Origin: Mycoplana rhizolycopersici
GTDB taxonomy: Bacteria; Pseudomonadota; Alphaproteobacteria; Rhizobiales; Rhizobiaceae
Reading direction: 5' to 3'
DNA length: 59,601 nt
Assembly (NCBI RefSeq): GCF_013378445.1
Contig: NZ_JABXYK010000024.1
Span: 1-59,601 of the forward strand
The notes beneath the pieces were generated by a model. It was not told where the DNA came from, searched no databases, and saw only the letters and a program-made list of their open reading frames with translations. Made by a program: the position numbers and the translations under genes. Shown in pieces: positions 17,197 through 26,405 of this stretch (within the stretch, counting starts at the first letter, position 1; each line of letters opens with the position of its first letter).

Positions 17197-18978
17197 GTGG
17201 CTAAAGAATGCGAGCGTCGATGGGGACCTGTTTTGATGCCGGATGGACGGATGCTGTTTCAGTTGTGGGCGCCGTTGTCATCCAGAGTACAGCTGCATCT
17301 GAATGGAACCGACCTTGAGATGGCCAGATGCGGGGCGGGATGGCACGAGCTTGTTGCCAGCGCGCGGCCCGGAGACACCTATGGTTTCCGGCTCCCTGAG
17401 GGCCGCGTCGTGCCGGACCCTGCTTCGCGGTGTCAGAAATCGAACATCGACAGCCTTTCGGTAGTGACCGATCCCGAAGCATATGCATGGAAGACTTCGG
17501 ACTGGAGAGGCCGGCCGTGGAGCGACGTCGTCTTCTACGAAGTCCATATCGGCACTTTTACCCCTGGCGGAACGTTCAGGACCGCCATTACTCGCCTCCG
17601 AAAGTTGGCCGACATCGGGATCACGGCGATCGAGGTCATGCCAGTCGCACAGTTCGCTGGAACCCGCGGGTGGGGCTATGACGGGGTGTTGCAGTTCGCA
17701 CCCCACACCTCCTACGGCACGCCCGAGGATTTCAAGGCCTTCGTCGACAACGCACACGAGCTCGGTCTCATGGTCTTCTTGGACGTTGTCTACAATCATT
17801 TCGGCCCTGTCGGAAACCATCTCCTTTCATATGCGCCGGAGTTCTTCCATAAACAAAGCACGCCCTGGGGCGCTGCGATGAACTTCGAACAGAGCGCAGT
17901 CCGTAGATACTTCGTTGAGAATGCCGAATACTGGCTGAGCGAGTTTCATCTTGACGGCTTGCGTTTGGACGCCGTGGATCAGATGAATGATGGCAGTGAA
18001 GTGCATATCCTTGAGGAACTTTCGGAGGCCGTGCGCACCAGCATTGCCGGACCACGACGATATCTAATCACTGAGAACCCGGCCAATAGCATGGACCTGC
18101 TCGATTCGTCGCTGGGGCCTCTTTTCGACGCGGATTGGAACGATGACTTCCACCACGCCATGCACGTGGCGGCTACCGGCGAGGCGGCGGGGCATTATGA
18201 ACCCTTTGCGGAACAGCCCTGGCAGCGGGTCAATGCCGCTCTAGCAAAAGGATATGTATTACCCGGCAGGGCGCTGTTGGGTTCGCAAGGGTCTGATCCA
18301 ACGCTACCGCCTGTAGCGTTCATCCATTACCTGCAGAATCACGACCAGACAGGCAATCGCGCCCTGGGAGAGCGTCTCGTCAGCCTGATCAACGAGGAAG
18401 CCTATACGCTCTGGCTAGAGATCCTGCTCCTGTCTCCCCAGATCCCTTTGCTGTTCCAGGGCGACGACTACCGCGAGAGCGCCCCATTTCATTTCTTTGT
18501 CGATACCGACGAGGAACGTGCTGAAGCGATCCGAAACGGGAGAGCCAAGGCAGCCGACAGCTTTGGAGGCCTTCCTCCAGGCCGATCTGTCGACGATATT
18601 CCCGACGCAACCGATCCAGAGACCTTCTTAAAGAGCAAGCTGCCTGCCGATACAGCGGGTGGCTGCCTGAATGAGTACCAGAGGGGGCTGAAGAAGTTGC
18701 TTGAACTGCGACGCCAAGCAATCTCACCTCTGCTGAAGGGTATTCAGGCGGGAGATGTCGTCTTCGAACGAGAAGGCGTCATTGCTGTGGACTGGCCCTG
18801 TCCTGCAGGTGTCCTCCAACTGCGCGCTAACTTCGCCCGTCATACTGTCGAGCTTCCGCTTCGGCGCGGCCAAGCGCTCTATGCCCGCCATCTACTAAAC
18901 GGGGACAGGTGCACCGCACTCCTTGGACCGGACGGAATCGCTCTCGTCCGTGCAACCGATCCTGTTATAGTTGGCTAG
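17197..18978 (+). CDS. treZ: Malto-oligosyltrehalose trehalohydrolase
   Basis: A 593-residue GH13 enzyme that releases trehalose from maltooligosyltrehalose, the second step of the TreY-TreZ route from glycogen. An N-terminal CBM48-like domain (LFQLWAPLSSRVQLHLNG) precedes the barrel. GH13 regions are visible: DVVYNHFG, the nucleophile region GLRLDAVD, the acid/base Glu in LITENPANS, and YLQNHDQTGN. I used GTG 17197 because RRWGPVLMPDG resembles the start of TreZ proteins. ATG 17236 is an alternative but would cut into the conserved block. treY and treS are not in the window, so the pathway must be completed elsewhere. Confidence 0.92.
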   Translation: MAKECERRWGPVLMPDGRMLFQLWAPLSSRVQLHLNGTDLEMARCGAGWHELVASARPGDTYGFRLPEGRVVPDPASRCQKSNIDSLSVVTDPEAYAWKTSDWRGRPWSDVVFYEVHIGTFTPGGTFRTAITRLRKLADIGITAIEVMPVAQFAGTRGWGYDGVLQFAPHTSYGTPEDFKAFVDNAHELGLMVFLDVVYNHFGPVGNHLLSYAPEFFHKQSTPWGAAMNFEQSAVRRYFVENAEYWLSEFHLDGLRLDAVDQMNDGSEVHILEELSEAVRTSIAGPRRYLITENPANSMDLLDSSLGPLFDADWNDDFHHAMHVAATGEAAGHYEPFAEQPWQRVNAALAKGYVLPGRALLGSQGSDPTLPPVAFIHYLQNHDQTGNRALGERLVSLINEEAYTLWLEILLLSPQIPLLFQGDDYRESAPFHFFVDTDEERAEAIRNGRAKAADSFGGLPPGRSVDDIPDATDPETFLKSKLPADTAGGCLNEYQRGLKKLLELRRQAISPLLKGIQAGDVVFEREGVIAVDWPCPAGVLQLRANFARHTVELPLRRGQALYARHLLNGDRCTALLGPDGIALVRATDPVIVG

Positions 18979-19073
18979 GAAGCTGGTTGCTGTGCTGCAG
19001 AGCCGCAGCAAGCTTGCGCTTCAATTCCAGGTAGAGGGACCAGTTGCTACCGCTCTGGGACTACTCCACCCGC

Positions 19074-21137
19074 TCACGAGGGGATCGCCACTACCAAGCT
19101 GCGGCCGGCCAACAAGTACTCGTCAACCGCGGAACAATCCGTTAGCTCCGGGTCGGCTGTAGATAGCTTTAAATTCCATCCGCTCACATTTCGAGGGAGT
19201 TGGAACATAATTTCGGCATCATGGGGATTAAAGAGGATCAAGACATCGTTCCATCCGTCTTCTGTAGAGGACGGCTGTCGTGTAAGTCGGAGACCGATTG
19301 TGGTGCTTCCAGGGTCGTCCCAATGTTCCTCAGTCTGCTCTCCGCCGTTGGGATTGAGCCAAATTGCGACCACACCGTCGCGCCAGTTCTCTCGGCGCAA
19401 AATGGAGTTCTCTTTGCGAAGTGAGATCATTCTTGTTGCAAAGGCGCGAAGGGCATCATTGCTTGGGGGAAGATTATCCCAATGCACCCAACTCAGTTCG
19501 CCGTCTTGGCAATAGGCGTTGTTGTTACCCAGCTGGCTGCGTCCGAACTCGTCGCCCGCCAAGAGCATCGGAGTGCCATGCGAGAGGAAAAGCGTGGCAA
19601 GGTAGTTCCGCTTCTGTCGATCACGCGCTTCGTTGATGTCGTTATTGTCCGTTGGACCTTCTGCGCCAAAATTAAAGCTGCGGTTGTCCTCATGTCCATC
19701 TTCATTGTTCTCGCCATTCGCGTCGTTGTGCTTTTCGTCATAGGAAACCAAATCATTGAGAGTAAAGCCGTCATGCGCCGTAATTAAGTTTACGCTGGCC
19801 CAAGGCCGTCTTCCTCGAAGATCGTAGATATCCCCCGAGCCAAGCAGCCGGGCTGCGAAATCGCGGCTAGTCCCGTCCTCGTCTCGCCAGTAGTCGCGTA
19901 TAGTATCCCGGTATTTATCGTTCCATTCTGCCCATCCAGGTGGAAAGCCACCAACCTGATACCCCCCCGGCCCTATATCCCACGGTTCGCCGATGAGCTT
20001 CACTCTTGAGAGGATCGGGTCTTGCCCAATCACATCAAAGAAGCCTCCACGCTGGTCGAAGCCATCCGGTTCTCGCCCGAGGATTGTACCGAGATCGAAC
20101 CGAAACCCGTCGACGTGCATTTCCTGCACCCAATAACGCAGCGAATCTAGGATCATCTGCAACACGCGCGGGTGAGAGGTATTTACGGTGTTACCCGTCC
20201 CGGTGTCGTTTACATAATAACGCGGCTGTTCGGGCATCGTTCGGTAATACGAAAAGTTGTCAATGCCTCTGAACGATAACGTAGGGCCCATTTCGTTCCC
20301 TTCGGCGGTATGGTTATAGACCACATCGAGGATGACCTCGATGCCACCGTCGTGAAGCGCTCTCACCATATTCTGTAGTCCCGCCATTCCTTTCGGACCG
20401 TAATATCGTGAGGCAGGAGCAAAGAAGCCCAGGGTGTTGTAGCCCCAGTAATTGCGGAGACCCCTCGCTACTAGATGAGCATCGTCGGCAAACCAATGGA
20501 TGGGAAGTACCTCCACGGAGGTTATCCCAAGGCTGCGGAGGTATTCAACAACGTCTCTATGGGCCATCCCCTCGTAGGTTCCGCGTAACTTCTCCGGGAC
20601 AGACGGGTGGAGCCGCGTGAAGCCCTTAACGTGGGTTTCGTACAAGATCGTCCTTGGCCAGTCCACCTCAGGGGGGGCGTCGCTGCCCCAGTCGAATACG
20701 TTGCAGTCGATCACCCGGCACTTCGGCATTACAGTCGCGCTATCGGTTGTATCGAATGAGAGGTCCCCGGCGTCGTCATCGAGTCTATATCCAAAGTGCG
20801 CTTGATCCCACGAAATTTCCCCGACGAGCTCACGCGCGTAGGGGTCCACGAGGAGCTTGTTGTGATTGAAGCGATGGCCATTTTCCGGAGCGAATGGCCC
20901 GTACACCCTATAACCGTATAGCGCACCGGGCTTAAGGCCGGGTACGTAGCCGTGCCAAATTTCGTTTGTGAATTCCGGCAGCACAATACGCTCGATTTCA
21001 TGGAGACCGTCTTGGCTGAAAAGGCAAAGCTCAACTCTTTCCGCATGGGCGCTGAAGATTGAGAAATTGACACCGTCCTTGTCGGGGGTAGCACCAAGCC
21101 GGCTATGATCGCCCGATAGAATGGGGCTTCTGGTCAT
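19074..21137 (-). CDS. glgX: Glycogen debranching enzyme
   Basis: A 687-residue GH13 isoamylase-type enzyme that cuts alpha-1,6 branches of phosphorylase-limit glycogen. The N-terminal domain contains GATPDKDGVNFSIFSAHAER. The barrel carries DVVYNHTAEGNEMG, the nucleophile Asp in GFRFDLGTILG, the acid/base Glu in LIGEPWDIGPGGYQ, and TAHDGFTLNDLVSYDEKHN. I chose ATG 21137, which has GTGAGGATG just upstream; the frame stays open to 21221 without homology. It converges with treZ across a gap of about 95 bases. Together they feed branched glycogen toward linear dextrins and trehalose. Confidence 0.95.
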   Translation of the reverse strand: MTRSPILSGDHSRLGATPDKDGVNFSIFSAHAERVELCLFSQDGLHEIERIVLPEFTNEIWHGYVPGLKPGALYGYRVYGPFAPENGHRFNHNKLLVDPYARELVGEISWDQAHFGYRLDDDAGDLSFDTTDSATVMPKCRVIDCNVFDWGSDAPPEVDWPRTILYETHVKGFTRLHPSVPEKLRGTYEGMAHRDVVEYLRSLGITSVEVLPIHWFADDAHLVARGLRNYWGYNTLGFFAPASRYYGPKGMAGLQNMVRALHDGGIEVILDVVYNHTAEGNEMGPTLSFRGIDNFSYYRTMPEQPRYYVNDTGTGNTVNTSHPRVLQMILDSLRYWVQEMHVDGFRFDLGTILGREPDGFDQRGGFFDVIGQDPILSRVKLIGEPWDIGPGGYQVGGFPPGWAEWNDKYRDTIRDYWRDEDGTSRDFAARLLGSGDIYDLRGRRPWASVNLITAHDGFTLNDLVSYDEKHNDANGENNEDGHEDNRSFNFGAEGPTDNNDINEARDRQKRNYLATLFLSHGTPMLLAGDEFGRSQLGNNNAYCQDGELSWVHWDNLPPSNDALRAFATRMISLRKENSILRRENWRDGVVAIWLNPNGGEQTEEHWDDPGSTTIGLRLTRQPSSTEDGWNDVLILFNPHDAEIMFQLPRNVSGWNLKLSTADPELTDCSAVDEYLLAGRSLVVAIPS

Positions 21138-21381
21138 AATCATCCTCACTTGCGTTAGAATGCGATTTGGAACACCCATTCCAGCCACAAAGCCAATCCA
21201 TGTCGGCCTTGGCGTGATCACCGGAAACCAATCGAATTGTCGTCGACTTCACATTCGGATTCTAAAATTCGCCAGCGGTCTCGCTGAAGACAATTTACTC
21301 CCGAAACGCGCTGAGATCGCATTCTGCAACATCAAACTTCACTTGCTCGGGCTTTCGCGGTGAGGCCGCAGAGCAGAAGCA

Positions 21382-21639
21382 TCAAATCCAACTCTTTACC
21401 GTGAAGCCGGCCTTTCGGGCGGCAGAGATAAAAGCCTGCCTCGCAGCATCGGGGTGCGCGAGCCCGCAAATACTGCGCTGACACACCTCAAGCGCGCATC
21501 CATGGAGTTCTTCCTTCCGCCCTCTCCAATACTTCCGAAGAAAGATCACCGCATCGCGGCTGCTTGAAACAGTTACAAGCCTGCGAGGGGTTTGGAGCAC
21601 GACAGCTTCGTCCCACAGCCTATCTCTGGAAATTGCCAC
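21382..21639 (-). CDS. DUF982 family small protein (copy 2)
   Basis: An 85-residue DUF982 protein. It has LWDEAVVLQTPRRLVTVSS at the start, the helix with Cys (ALEVCQRSI), and the C-terminal block RQAFISAARKAG. The WP motif is replaced by YWRGR. Its ATG lies 20 bases inside the end of the CBS-domain gene, so the two are co-transcribed. Function unknown. Confidence 0.8.
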   Translation of the reverse strand: MAISRDRLWDEAVVLQTPRRLVTVSSSRDAVIFLRKYWRGRKEELHGCALEVCQRSICGLAHPDAARQAFISAARKAGFTVKSWI

Positions 21640-22180
21640 GCCCCTCCTCCTGTTGGCTCACGAGCTGTGCTGCGTTCAAGACGCCGCATGGAAGATGATC
21701 GTCATCAAGCACGACGAGACGGTTGAGGCCCTCCCGTTTCATCTTCTCGATAGTTGCATCCAGCTCGTCCGTCTCGCCACAAAAGTCAGAACAGATACAC
21801 ATGAACTCTGCGACTGGTGTAGCGCTGTCCAACCCGGCGGCCACTACGATCGTCAGGATGTCTCGATCGCTGATAAGACCGATCGCCGTGCCTACGCCCG
21901 GAACCTGAACAATCAGTTCGGCCGTTTTGTTCTCGGCCATCAACCGCGCAGCAGACTGAGCAGTATCAGCCGGGGAGATTGTTGCAATGCGCGTATTCAT
22001 CGCATCTTTCACGAGCATTTTCGACGGAGCCATTCGCATGGTGTCGCCTGCAATCGTTGGCGGGATCGCCGCGTCGTCCAGAGGACCCGCGTGAGGAGGA
22101 GGGAGCGCGTTCGGTGCAACGCCGCTGACTTTACCCAGCGCGTTTCGTCCATGTTTGCCGTCGTCATCTCTCTGGGACAT
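21620..22180 (-). CDS. CBS-domain protein
   Basis: A 186-residue protein with two CBS modules (about 55-115 and 118-178) after a 45-residue flexible Pro/Ala-rich leader. The first module reads KDAMNTRIATISPADTAQSA and ends LISDRDILTIVV; the second contains EKMKREGLNRLVVLDDDHLP. CBS pairs usually bind adenosyl nucleotides and act as energy or redox sensors; with no enzymatic domain attached, this is probably a stand-alone regulator. It heads a two-gene unit with DUF982 copy 2 and has a GGAAC-type promoter about 85 bases upstream. Confidence 0.88.
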   Translation of the reverse strand: MSQRDDDGKHGRNALGKVSGVAPNALPPPHAGPLDDAAIPPTIAGDTMRMAPSKMLVKDAMNTRIATISPADTAQSAARLMAENKTAELIVQVPGVGTAIGLISDRDILTIVVAAGLDSATPVAEFMCICSDFCGETDELDATIEKMKREGLNRLVVLDDDHLPCGVLNAAQLVSQQEEGRGNFQR

Positions 22181-22265
22181 TTGCGCCTATACCACTCTCT
22201 CCCACCAAGAGGCTGCCTGGACGTGGCAGCGCCATAGTGCCCTGCCTCCTCTGTAACAGGGCTAC

Positions 22266-22290
22266 AACATCTGAAGTGCTTACTAGTTCC
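22266..22290 (-). promoter_or_regulatory. Putative EcfG-type promoter for the CBS/DUF982 unit
   Basis: Minus-strand GGAAC (22290-22286), 16-base spacer, then TGTT, one mismatch from CGTT. It is 86 bases before ATG 22180. Confidence 0.45.
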
Positions 22291-22478
22291 GGCCGTGCCG
22301 GTAAAATTGCGCATACTTTGCACTCCCGCTTGCGTGCGATTGTTGGTATTTGGATGCGGAAGCGGGGCGCTTGTGAACGGATGGAAGAAGAGGGCCTTGA
22401 GCCTGATCAACGATACCGCTGGAGGCATACTGACAAACGCGTTAGAGAGCCCTGTGCGCCAGACGCGAAAAGTAGGTG

Positions 22479-22763
22479 CTACATTGGAAGATCTCCCTCA
22501 CGATACGGTATTCGAGCTTCCTGGCAGGCGTACACGAACATTGTTCGCGCGTACTGGGGAGTTTGCCGGCCGCAGAGAGCCGCGATGCATGCACGTTTCG
22601 CACTGATAAACCTATCTCGACGTACTCCTTCGGGCCAAGCATGCATCAGTACAGCGTGCGCGTCTTCAGGCCCCCGGACAACTTTAACTACTCGCTGCCT
22701 GGTTGTGATGCTCACCGGCATGCTCCAGTGAACCTTCATTTGTACGACGACTACCTCGCCCAT
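22479..22763 (-). CDS. DUF982 family small protein (copy 3)
   Basis: A 94-residue DUF982 protein closely related to copy 5 at 35057-35341: both are 94 residues and share the exact string SAKRACIAALCG. WPEG and the C-terminal FVYACQEARIP block are in place. The start at 22763 has a GAAAGG site and aligns with the start of copy 5 (MGEV versus MGDV). Function unknown. It stands between the CBS unit and a short duplicated fragment of the SARP gene. Confidence 0.8.
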   Translation of the reverse strand: MGEVVVVQMKVHWSMPVSITTRQRVVKVVRGPEDAHAVLMHAWPEGVRRDRFISAKRACIAALCGRQTPQYARTMFVYACQEARIPYREGDLPM

Positions 22764-22828
22764 CGATAATGCCTTTCTAGTAGCTAAGCGCCGCTTTGCG
22801 TCTGCACCTGCTCTTAAATGACGTCGCT

Positions 22829-22899
22829 GCCATCAGGCTTCTGGAACGCAACCCTTCGGACGAAGCCATTCGCGAGTTGCTTCGTGGTACGATGTTCCA
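22829..22899 (+). repeat. 71-bp duplicate of an internal piece of the SARP regulator gene
   Basis: This segment matches 44390-44460 with a single T/C difference (22889 versus 44450) over 71 bases. In frame it encodes the same peptide as the regulator (AIRLLERNPSDEAIRELLRG). The flanks share nothing, and the copy runs into a stop soon after. It is a dispersed fragment, not a gene. Confidence 0.9.
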
Positions 22900-23051
22900 T
22901 CGTTGAGGCTCCTCAAGGTTTAAGGACGACTTTGATGCAGCCGTCCTGCGTGTCCCGGACCAGTGCTTTCATCGTATCTGTCCTGTTGATCAGAAGCCGC
23001 GCTTGTCGAGCACAAATGCAGGCCGCAGCGAAGTGTTCCGAGCGAATGGCG

Positions 23052-23076
23052 GGAACAGGAGTGTTGCTCGAGCGTC
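23052..23076 (+). promoter_or_regulatory. Putative EcfG-type promoter for the DUF2934 gene
   Basis: GGAAC at 23052-23056, 16-base spacer, CGTC at 23073-23076, 64 bases before ATG 23141. Confidence 0.45.
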
Positions 23077-23140
23077 TAGCGCTGCACCACCGGTCATTTC
23101 AGACCACGGTGGGCATCCAAGGACGCCTCAGGAGGACGAC

Positions 23141-23365
23141 ATGAGCAAGCAGTCCCGGATACCGGCTTCAAGCGGACCGGGTCCCAAACCCTTCAACCCG
23201 GACGATCAGAGCGACAGACTCGATCTGATACGAAGGCGTGCCCACGAGCTTTGGGAAAAGGATGGGATGCCTGAGGGCAAGCATGAGGAACACTGGCGGC
23301 ACGCTGAACAGGAACTGGAAGAAGAAGGCATCGTTAAGAACCAGACCCAAAGTTTACCTGAATAG
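23141..23365 (+). CDS. DUF2934 family small protein
   Basis: A 74-residue acidic protein. A Pro-rich start is followed by the DUF2934 helix pair (RRRAHELWEKDGMPEGKHEE then HWRHAEQELEEEGI). Function unknown; common in rhizobial stress regulons. ATG 23141 has AGGAGG six bases upstream, which fixes the start; the longer open frame from 23003 is not used. Confidence 0.85.
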   Translation: MSKQSRIPASSGPGPKPFNPDDQSDRLDLIRRRAHELWEKDGMPEGKHEEHWRHAEQELEEEGIVKNQTQSLPE

Positions 23366-24070
23366 GTCGTCCTCGGAGGCCATGCGGCGCCAATGTTGGA
23401 CGGTGATGAGGATGATGACCCACACCTCTGATCGATCGTGAGACGACCTTAAAGCAAGGCGGGCTGCTTCTGCGACCCTGCGGCGCGGCGCGATTTCGAA
23501 GCCTTTCCCTGTCGCTCCGCTTGAAAATCTCGCTCGTCGAGCCCCCGATCTCCCGATCTTCTTCAGCCGTCGCTCCAACTTGTTGCCCGCATAGCCGCCA
23601 TTGGCAAAGACATGCAGGAACTATGGCCACCTCTGGCGGATGGAATTCCGGAGATCGGGAGCACCGTCGTGATCCTGGACATCGGCACCATGTACCATGA
23701 GGCCGCCATCAGGCCGAGTGTATCGACGATGGATGTGTCGCTTGCGATCCTTGTTCTCCTTGCCCGCATCATAGCCCCGGGTCGCTTCCGTGGTTATGAC
23801 ACTCTGGCTATCGATGACACCAGCCGTGGGGCTTCTCTGCCCTCCAGTTCGCGCGCTTCCATCACGAGACGATGGCTGATGCGCGCCCAGAGTCCCAGCG
23901 CGCCCCATTCGTGAAGGCGGGAAATCCTTCGGCAGCATCCGCCACTCGTAACTGATCGTGGCAATGTAGAGCAGAGTGTTTACGACCTCTCGCAACCCCC
24001 GGGTCTCTGGACGGCCCAAGCGGCGCGGCATTGGCAGAGTAGGCTGATGCCGGCGGTGATGTCGGACCAT
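23366..24070 (-). pseudogene. Decayed IS5-family transposase
   Basis: Minus-strand pieces of one IS5-type transposase in shifting frames. The N-terminal part has LGRPETRGLREVVNTLLYIA and EWRMLPKDFPP. The middle has AGVIDSQSV then GYDAGKENKDRKRHI (the region around the first catalytic Asp). It then gives MVHGADVQDHDGAPDLRNSI and, in another frame, FANGGYAGNKLERRLKKIG and a degraded C-terminus. Several frameshifts and a loss after DFPP make it inactive. Terminal repeats were not identified. Its 3' end touches the DUF2934 gene. Confidence 0.85.
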
Positions 24071-24249
24071 GCCATTGTGCTCTCCATCGAATCTCGCAAA
24101 TTTGAAGGAGGAACCTCAAGAGATTGTCCGCGGTACGCGGATATTCATAACAGGGCCAGGGATATCCACAGCCGGAGGCGAAAAAGTCGCCTCGCGCTTT
24201 ATGTAGGGCAATCATCGGCAATGCCTGGGACGGGTGTCTAGGGGGAGCC

Positions 24250-24828
24250 CTATACCGACGCAAGCCACTGCTCGGTGCGCATGACTTCCATTTGAACGGA
24301 AAACCGATTTCCTAAAAGCTCCAGAGCAGCGTCGTGCGTTCGATCGGCCGTGCTGCAGACGGCATCCTTCAGCAGGATCACTTTATATCCCAAATCGATG
24401 GCACCAAGAGCCGTAGCCATAACGCAAACATCGGTCTCCCCACCCGTCAGCACCAGTTTTTCGATACCCTCCCGCGAAAGAAGGCTATGTAGTTGACCGT
24501 TTAGCCACGGCGAATATGTCACCTTGTCGAATATTCGCGCTGGCGGCACTAGTCGCTTTAGATCCGCGACGAGATCGACGAGACCCGGCTCGATCTGTGT
24601 CCTCGTCATCATCGGCCACTTCTCATAGTAGTCACGCCACATGCCAGGCATCTCACCAGATGAGTTTGGTGGGACGAAGCGCGTGAAAATTGTACACTCT
24701 GGGTACCGGTTCGCGACTTCGAGGATCTCCTCCAGCACCCGCGGCATCCACGAGACACGCCAAGGCGTATCTTCCGCAAACATGCGCTGCATGTCTAAGC
24801 AGATGTGACTCCACTTCGCCATGTACAT
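24250..24828 (-). CDS. Isochorismatase-like cysteine hydrolase
   Basis: A 192-residue member of the isochorismatase/nicotinamidase superfamily. The catalytic triad is visible: Asp in CLDMQRMF (~12), Lys in DKVTYSPW (~105), and Cys in GGETDVCVMATAL (~140). Members hydrolyse amides or vinyl ethers; the substrate here cannot be told. ATG 24828 has GAGG at good spacing and a perfect EcfG-type promoter upstream, divergent from the DUF892 promoter. The frame continues open to 25164 only as an antisense shadow of the DUF892 gene. Confidence 0.87.
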   Translation of the reverse strand: MYMAKWSHICLDMQRMFAEDTPWRVSWMPRVLEEILEVANRYPECTIFTRFVPPNSSGEMPGMWRDYYEKWPMMTRTQIEPGLVDLVADLKRLVPPARIFDKVTYSPWLNGQLHSLLSREGIEKLVLTGGETDVCVMATALGAIDLGYKVILLKDAVCSTADRTHDAALELLGNRFSVQMEVMRTEQWLASV

Positions 24829-24871
24829 CGACGTAGGCCTCAGGAGAATCGGTTGACTAGTCTGGCAACAA

Positions 24872-24896
24872 AACGGCAATTGACCCAGAGAGTTCC
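24872..24896 (-). promoter_or_regulatory. EcfG/RpoE2-type promoter for the isochorismatase-like gene
   Basis: Minus-strand GGAAC (24896-24892), 16-base spacer and exact CGTT (24875-24872), 44 bases before ATG 24828. Confidence 0.75.
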
Positions 24897-24914
24897 GCGT
24901 CACCTTACGAATTT

Positions 24915-24940
24915 GGAACAAGAGTCCCCTCTCCCGTGTT
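24915..24940 (+). promoter_or_regulatory. Putative EcfG-type promoter for the DUF892 gene
   Basis: GGAAC at 24915-24919, 17-base spacer, TGTT at 24937-24940, 42 bases before ATG 24982. It is back to back with the isochorismatase promoter. Confidence 0.55.
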
Positions 24941-24981
24941 GTTACGCGGTGACGTTTGGCACCAGCAGGAGGGATTGTATC

Positions 24982-25473
24982 ATGCCCAGTCAAAAGAATT
25001 TGGACGACCTGTTCTTGGATACTCTCAAGGACATCTACTATGCGGAGAAGCAGATCCTGAAGGCGTTGCCTAAGATGGCGCGAGCGGCGCAATCGGAGGA
25101 AGGTAAAGCCGGATTCCTCCAGCACCGGGATGAAACCCAGGGACAAGTCGAGCGGCTTGAACAAGTGTTCGAGATGCTCGGGAAGCCGGCACGAGGAAAG
25201 ACCTGCGAAGCCATCCAGGGGATCATCTCCGAAGGACAGGAAATCATGGAAGAGTTCAGGGGCTCCCCCGCCCTCGACGCCGGCCTTATCTCATCCGCGC
25301 AAGCGGTTGAACATTACGAAATCGCTCGCTACGGGACGTTGGTCGCGTGGGCCAGGGAACTCGGCATGAACGATGCGGCCGCGCTCCTGAAGCAGAACTT
25401 GGCCGAGGAAGAGGCTACCGACAAAAAGCTCACCCGTCTTGCGGTGACCGCGGCCAACGCCAAGGCAGCTTAA
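24982..25473 (+). CDS. DUF892 (YciE/YciF-type) ferritin-like protein
   Basis: A 163-residue ferritin-like four-helix protein. The family start LDDLFLDTLKDIYYAEKQIL is complete, and Glu/His metal-type ligands are in the usual places: DTLKDIYYAE, FLQHRDET, AQAVEHYEIARYG, and LAEEEATD near the end. Family members bind a di-iron site and are induced by stress; their precise role is not known. AGGAGGGATT precedes ATG 24982. It lies divergently from the isochorismatase-like gene with facing stress promoters. Confidence 0.92.
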   Translation: MPSQKNLDDLFLDTLKDIYYAEKQILKALPKMARAAQSEEGKAGFLQHRDETQGQVERLEQVFEMLGKPARGKTCEAIQGIISEGQEIMEEFRGSPALDAGLISSAQAVEHYEIARYGTLVAWARELGMNDAAALLKQNLAEEEATDKKLTRLAVTAANAKAA

Positions 25474-25593
25474 CTGGCAAGTTCGACGGCCGTCAACCGG
25501 CGGCCGTCGCTTGATCCTCTGATCACACGCGAGTCCGGCTGTCTGCGTGGTAGTGAGGCGATTGCTGATCAGATACGAAACCGGAGCAACCAA

Positions 25594-26040
25594 ATGTCAA
25601 ATGCTTCACGAGTTGGAAAAGAACCGTCCAACACCGGGACGAGTGTCACGTCGTTCGGGAGTTCACCTGAAAGCAAGGCACAGATAACGGATGCTGAAAC
25701 GGTAGCGTCAGGAGATTTCGGTGAACCGCTCAATATCTATCGACTGGTTCCCATCGCTAGTCCCGGCGATCCCCGCTGGGAGAACTCCCCCTCGCAGGGA
25801 GACGTCGTCGTGGCCGCCCGCACGGCGGGAGACGCCCGGATCGTGGCGGCGGGACGGGAATTAGACTTCATGGACGTCGATGCCGCTCCTGCGGACGACG
25901 TGACAACAGCTCCTGCAAGCGCATTCAGGTCAGAGAAGCTCTACACTGTCATCGAAATCGAACATGCGCGTACGGATGTCCCACGAGGCGTCATTTCTGG
26001 AGAGATTTCAGTTGGCACGATCAAGCCGGTTCAGGAATAG
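25594..26040 (+). CDS. Hypothetical protein
   Basis: A 148-residue soluble acidic protein. The first 45 residues are Ser/Thr/Glu-rich and probably disordered. Then comes a folded-looking segment (LNIYRLVPIASPGDPRW, VVVAARTAGDARIVAAG) and a C-terminal EKLYTVIEIEHARTDVPRG. No family is recognised. A weak CCGGAG ribosome site precedes ATG 25594. It lies downstream of DUF892 by 120 bases on the same strand. Confidence 0.62.
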   Translation: MSNASRVGKEPSNTGTSVTSFGSSPESKAQITDAETVASGDFGEPLNIYRLVPIASPGDPRWENSPSQGDVVVAARTAGDARIVAAGRELDFMDVDAAPADDVTTAPASAFRSEKLYTVIEIEHARTDVPRGVISGEISVGTIKPVQE

Positions 26041-26341
26041 CGCAAGGCCACCGGATTGGGACTTTGTAGGTTTGGAAGCCGCTAGTCGTTCGACAGTGCC
26101 GCACCTCGATTTTGGGCCAGCGGAAGCTGGAATCTTTCCGGCCACGCGCGGGGGAGCGGTGGCTACGTGCGCGTGAGTCTTTCAGAAAGCAGCGTCGGCT
26201 ATCGCGGACCAACAACCTCATCGGCGGCAAATCGCTATTCATCACTCCATCAAGGTTGCAATCTTCAACGGCAGTACCGGGGAGCCGAGAAGTCCGTTTG
26301 CCACGATCTTTAGCAGAGAGCACTTTCTTTCTCGAACGAAC

Positions 26342-26366
26342 GGAACAGACCGCCATCGCAGCAGTT
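26342..26366 (+). promoter_or_regulatory. Putative EcfG-type promoter for glgA
   Basis: GGAAC at 26342-26346, 16-base spacer, AGTT at 26363-26366, 39 bases before the glgA start. The rest of the 26041-26405 gap holds no recognisable gene. Confidence 0.5.
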
Positions 26367-26405
26367 TTTGAGCGATGCTGGGCGACCGTTTTGGAGGGAT
26401 AACCG

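Noticed and set aside
23003-23140. Upstream extension of the DUF2934 gene.
   Set aside because: The AGGAGG site at 23130 decides for ATG 23141, and the extension overlaps the promoter-like GGAAC element.
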